NCBI GenBank assembly: GCA_021298015.1
Contig: JAJTGY010000015.1
Span: 50,646-114,645 of the forward strand
Source: Flammeovirgaceae bacterium
GTDB taxonomy: Bacteria > Bacteroidota > Bacteroidia > Cytophagales > Cyclobacteriaceae
Direction: 5' to 3'
Length of the DNA stretch: 64,000 nt
Under the pieces are notes generated by a model that made no database searches, was not told where the DNA came from, and saw only the letters and a program-made list of their open reading frames with translations. The position numbers and the translations under genes were made by a program. Below, one piece after another: positions 61,636-64,000 of the stretch. Numbering within the stretch: the stretch's first letter is position 1; the number at the start of each line of letters is the position of its first letter.

Positions 61636-61643
61636 TACCTTTG
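61636..61643 (+). promoter_or_regulatory. -7 box (TACCTTTG) for the AraC-family gene
   Basis: Exact TAnnTTTG match ending 5 nt before ATG 61649, so a leaderless transcript is likely. Confidence 0.55.
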
Positions 61644-61648
61644 TGGGC

Positions 61649-62548
61649 ATGGAAAGGGCTGAAACACTTCAGAGCTTTTATAAGCGAAAGTTCGCGGAGG
61701 TACCGGGTACTTTTTCGAGCGGCATCGGCCATTTCAATCTGTTTAGGCTGGAGCCTTTTGCAGAAGGTAAGCCAACCAACATCCCCTATCGCAGACGGGA
61801 TTTCTACAAAATTATGCTTGTGAAGGGACAAAGTGAAGTTCATTTTGCTGATAAGACAATTGAGATAAAGACCCAGGCGCTATCCTTTTCCAATCCTCAA
61901 ATTCCGTACAAATGGGAACACCTTGATACGATTCGCGAAGGCGTCTATTGTATTTTCGATCAGCAGTTTTTTCTTCAATACGGCCAGCTTACCCAGTACG
62001 AAGTCTTTCAGCCAAACGGAAAACACATTTACGAACTCACAGACGAACAGGCCGATACTGTTTCAGACATTTTCGATCGGATGGAGAAAGATTTCAATTC
62101 GGAGTACAAGTACAAGTATGACATCATTAGAAATCTGATCTTTGAGGTATTGCACTTTGGCTTACGGCTTCAACCGCCAATCAGCCAGGAGAAGCAGCTA
62201 GCGAATGCCTCACAACGAATCTCTGCTCTCTTCCTTGAATTATTAGAGCGTCAGTTCCCGATTGACGATCAGCATGCAGCTATTCAAATCAAATCCGCCT
62301 CTCAGTTTGCAAGCCAATTGAACGTTCATGTGAATCATTTGAATCGATCGGTAAAGGAAAACCTGCAGAAAACCACAACGCAGGTGATTGCGGAACGGAT
62401 TATTCAAGAAGCCAAAATACTGTTGCGGCATAGCAAATGGAGTGTATCGGAAATCGCCTTTGCACTCGGTTTCTCAGAACCGACTCATTTTAACAATTTT
62501 TTTAAGAAGCACACGAGTACAAGCCCAACCGCATTCAGAAATATTTGA
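61649..62548 (+). CDS. AraC family transcriptional regulator
   Basis: A 299-residue regulator. The N-terminal cupin-like sensor domain (FNLFRLEPFAEGKPTNIPYRRRDFYKIMLVKGQSEVHFADKTIEI) precedes a C-terminal double helix-turn-helix: ASQFASQLNVHVNHLNRSVKENLQKTTTQVIAERIIQEAKILLRHSKWSVSEIAFALGFSEPTHFNNFFKKHTSTSPTAFR. The open frame extends to 61529, but ATG 61649 follows a perfect -7 box and the upstream part covers a permease remnant, so the shorter start is chosen. The aldo/keto reductase gene downstream is a plausible target. Confidence 0.88.
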   Translation: MERAETLQSFYKRKFAEVPGTFSSGIGHFNLFRLEPFAEGKPTNIPYRRRDFYKIMLVKGQSEVHFADKTIEIKTQALSFSNPQIPYKWEHLDTIREGVYCIFDQQFFLQYGQLTQYEVFQPNGKHIYELTDEQADTVSDIFDRMEKDFNSEYKYKYDIIRNLIFEVLHFGLRLQPPISQEKQLANASQRISALFLELLERQFPIDDQHAAIQIKSASQFASQLNVHVNHLNRSVKENLQKTTTQVIAERIIQEAKILLRHSKWSVSEIAFALGFSEPTHFNNFFKKHTSTSPTAFRNI

Positions 62549-62682
62549 TTTGCGTAAGTCTTAGTTTGAAACACGTCAGGTATCAACCTATCCCGGTATT
62601 TTCCTTTGTATTAAGATTTGGAACTACCAGGTTCAACTGACTGGAACGATCCACAACTAACTAGTTTACAAACCAGAATCTT

Positions 62683-63810
62683 ATGACATCCTCAAGCGAC
62701 AAAATGGAAGGTTTTCAGAGAAGAGATTTTTTGAAAGCCGGTGTGACAATGGGCGCAGCCATGTTTGTAACACCAACATGGGGTGGGTTAGGCGAGAAAG
62801 ACCAGTCTAAATCGAATATCAATAAAAATTATGCAATGGTTAATAAAAAGAGGAGAACACTGGGTTCAGGTAAGCATGCCATTCAGGTAACTGCAGTCGG
62901 GTTAGGGTGTATGGGTATGAGCTGGCATCGGTCGTTTATTCCTGATCGGCAACCCATGATCGCTTTGATCAGGAAGGCATATGACATGGGTGTGAACTTT
63001 TTCGGTACTGCGGAAGCGTACGGACCTTGGAAAAACGAAGAATTGGTAGGAGAAGCAATACAGTCATTCCGGAAAAATGTTATCCTTTGCAGCAAGTTTG
63101 GCTTCAACATTCAAAACGGGCAACTATCTGGACTCAACAGCAGTCCAACTCATATCCGGGAGGTTGTTGAACAATCGTTAAAAAGACTGAAAACCGATTA
63201 CATTGATTTGTTGTATCAGCATCGCATTGATCCTAATGTTCCGATAGAAGATGTTGCTGGTGCGGTTAAGGACTTAATCAAAGAGGGCAAAGTATTGCAC
63301 TTTGGGTTGAGTGAAGCTGATCCTGCCAATATACGGAAGGCACATGCGGTCCAACCTGTCACTGCCTTGCAGACTGAGTATTCAATAATTTCGCGAGATG
63401 CAGAGCGCGACATACTAGACACATGTGAGCAATTAGGTATCGGTTTCGTTGCGTACAGCCCGATTGCAAGAGCATTGCTTTCCGGCTACATCAACCCACT
63501 TACCAAATTCGACCCGGACAATGATAACAGAGATACTCTTCCCCGATACACCCCAGAAGCCATTACAGCCAATTGGCCGTTCATCGAAGCCATACAAGAC
63601 TTTGGAAACAGTCGGGGGCTGACAGCAACACAGGTTTCTCTGGCATGGTTACTTGCCCAAAAGCCTTGGATAGTGCCCATACCTGGCACAACTAAGCAAG
63701 CACATTTGCAAGAGAACCTCTGGGCAATTGATTACGAGTTTACTCCTGATGAGTTGAAAGTCTTTACAGACACAATAGGAAAAATTCGAATTGTTGGTGC
63801 CCGTAATTAG
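62683..63810 (+). CDS. Tat-exported aldo/keto reductase with an altered active site
   Basis: A 375-residue aldo/keto reductase with a twin-arginine signal (FQRRDFLKAGVTMGAAMFV). The TIM-barrel motifs are present: LGCMGMSW, catalytic Tyr in GTAEAYGPW, Lys in VILCSKFGF, His in DLLYQHRID, and the NADP site region PGTTKQAHLQENLWA. The catalytic Asp five residues before Tyr (usually FDTAE-YG) is Gly (FFGTAEAYG; codon GGT, one base from GAT). The protein may be impaired or have changed chemistry. It follows the AraC gene after 134 nt. Confidence 0.88.
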   Translation: MTSSSDKMEGFQRRDFLKAGVTMGAAMFVTPTWGGLGEKDQSKSNINKNYAMVNKKRRTLGSGKHAIQVTAVGLGCMGMSWHRSFIPDRQPMIALIRKAYDMGVNFFGTAEAYGPWKNEELVGEAIQSFRKNVILCSKFGFNIQNGQLSGLNSSPTHIREVVEQSLKRLKTDYIDLLYQHRIDPNVPIEDVAGAVKDLIKEGKVLHFGLSEADPANIRKAHAVQPVTALQTEYSIISRDAERDILDTCEQLGIGFVAYSPIARALLSGYINPLTKFDPDNDNRDTLPRYTPEAITANWPFIEAIQDFGNSRGLTATQVSLAWLLAQKPWIVPIPGTTKQAHLQENLWAIDYEFTPDELKVFTDTIGKIRIVGARN

Positions 63811-63922
63811 TTTGCACCTTTCTAATTTGCGCACCCGTTGCTTGGCGGCACATTAGTTCAGCAAGAAGATAGGTCGGACAAAACATTTCGCTGCGGTGTA
63901 CTTTTTAAACCCAGAATTGTCA

Positions 63923-64000
63923 TTAGAAAGTAAAACTCAATGGTGTCGTAAAGGAATTGACATTCATCCAGAGTCCTGTAAACCATTCCCTTCGTTTCAT
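63923..64000 (-). CDS. C-terminal end of a possible outer-membrane protein (partial)
   Basis: An open frame enters from the right edge and ends at TAA 63923-63925. The last 25 residues, ending VNSFTTPLSFTF, finish in Phe as outer-membrane beta-barrels do. It is too short to assign and may be chance. Confidence 0.3.
   Translation of the reverse strand: MKRREWFTGLWMNVNSFTTPLSFTF

Overview
The window (about 64 kb, roughly 50% GC) looks like a chromosome segment of a Bacteroidota bacterium, probably order Cytophagales. The reasons are near-perfect Bacteroidota promoter -7 boxes (TAnnTTTG) in front of many genes, often only 3-20 nt from the start codon; the near absence of Shine-Dalgarno signals; and many families typical of the phylum (DUF4783, DUF6326, DUF5916 outer-membrane protein, M57 HEIGH-type protease, large S9 and VPS10-like secreted proteins, LETM1-like protein). 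I see no rRNA, tRNA, CRISPR array, prophage or complete insertion sequence.

Layout. 1-5.4 kb: isoprenoid synthase, a 48-aa conserved protein, feoAB and purKE. 5.4-13.8 kb: LETM1-like protein, K+/H+ antiporter, TerC, Fur plus an ABC exporter, a lipoprotein and gpmI. 13.9-21.6 kb: mostly plus-strand housekeeping operons (DUF4783-nadC; YcxB-like-recX; DinB-ATP-grasp-LysE; a small protein with a nucleotidyltransferase; coaX-nudK; an MreB paralogue). 21.6-28.2 kb: DUF6326, a palindromic MITE-like element, a frameshifted MtfA peptidase, a PLP enzyme, a secreted esterase, LEA2 lipoprotein, 2OG oxygenase and prmA. 28.2-33.6 kb: a 1,561-residue secreted protein and mtgA. 33.6-37.0 kb: an AT-richer block (polysaccharide deacetylase, acetyltransferase, broken M57 protease with 37-38-aa repeats, membrane-protein fragment), probably acquired. 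37-44.3 kb: S9 peptidase, META protein, purM, YkvA, PLD nuclease, TrmH methyltransferase and an ECF sigma factor with a membrane protein.

44.5-48.2 kb holds a Crp/Fnr regulator and a DUF2141 protein. Each is preceded by the same FNR-type inverted repeat, placed exactly 34 bp from a matching -7-like element (centre near -41.5), so the two appear to form a small autoregulated regulon. A frameshifted thioredoxin/TPR gene and a DoxX protein follow. 48.3-59.4 kb encodes mainly envelope and secreted proteins: DUF5916, a DUF4956/CotH-like/purple-acid-phosphatase operon, a VPS10-like propeller, hicAB and a DUF1080 hydrolase. 59.4-64 kb is accessory: two AT-rich single-gene units separated by an attC-like folded site, a remnant of an FtsX permease, an AraC regulator, and a Tat-exported aldo/keto reductase that lacks the usual catalytic Asp.

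The most unusual signals are the twin FNR sites, the attC-like structure, the MITE-like palindrome, the DUF4956/CotH operon without its usual VTC polymerase, and several genes broken by single-base frameshifts, which may be real decay or assembly errors.
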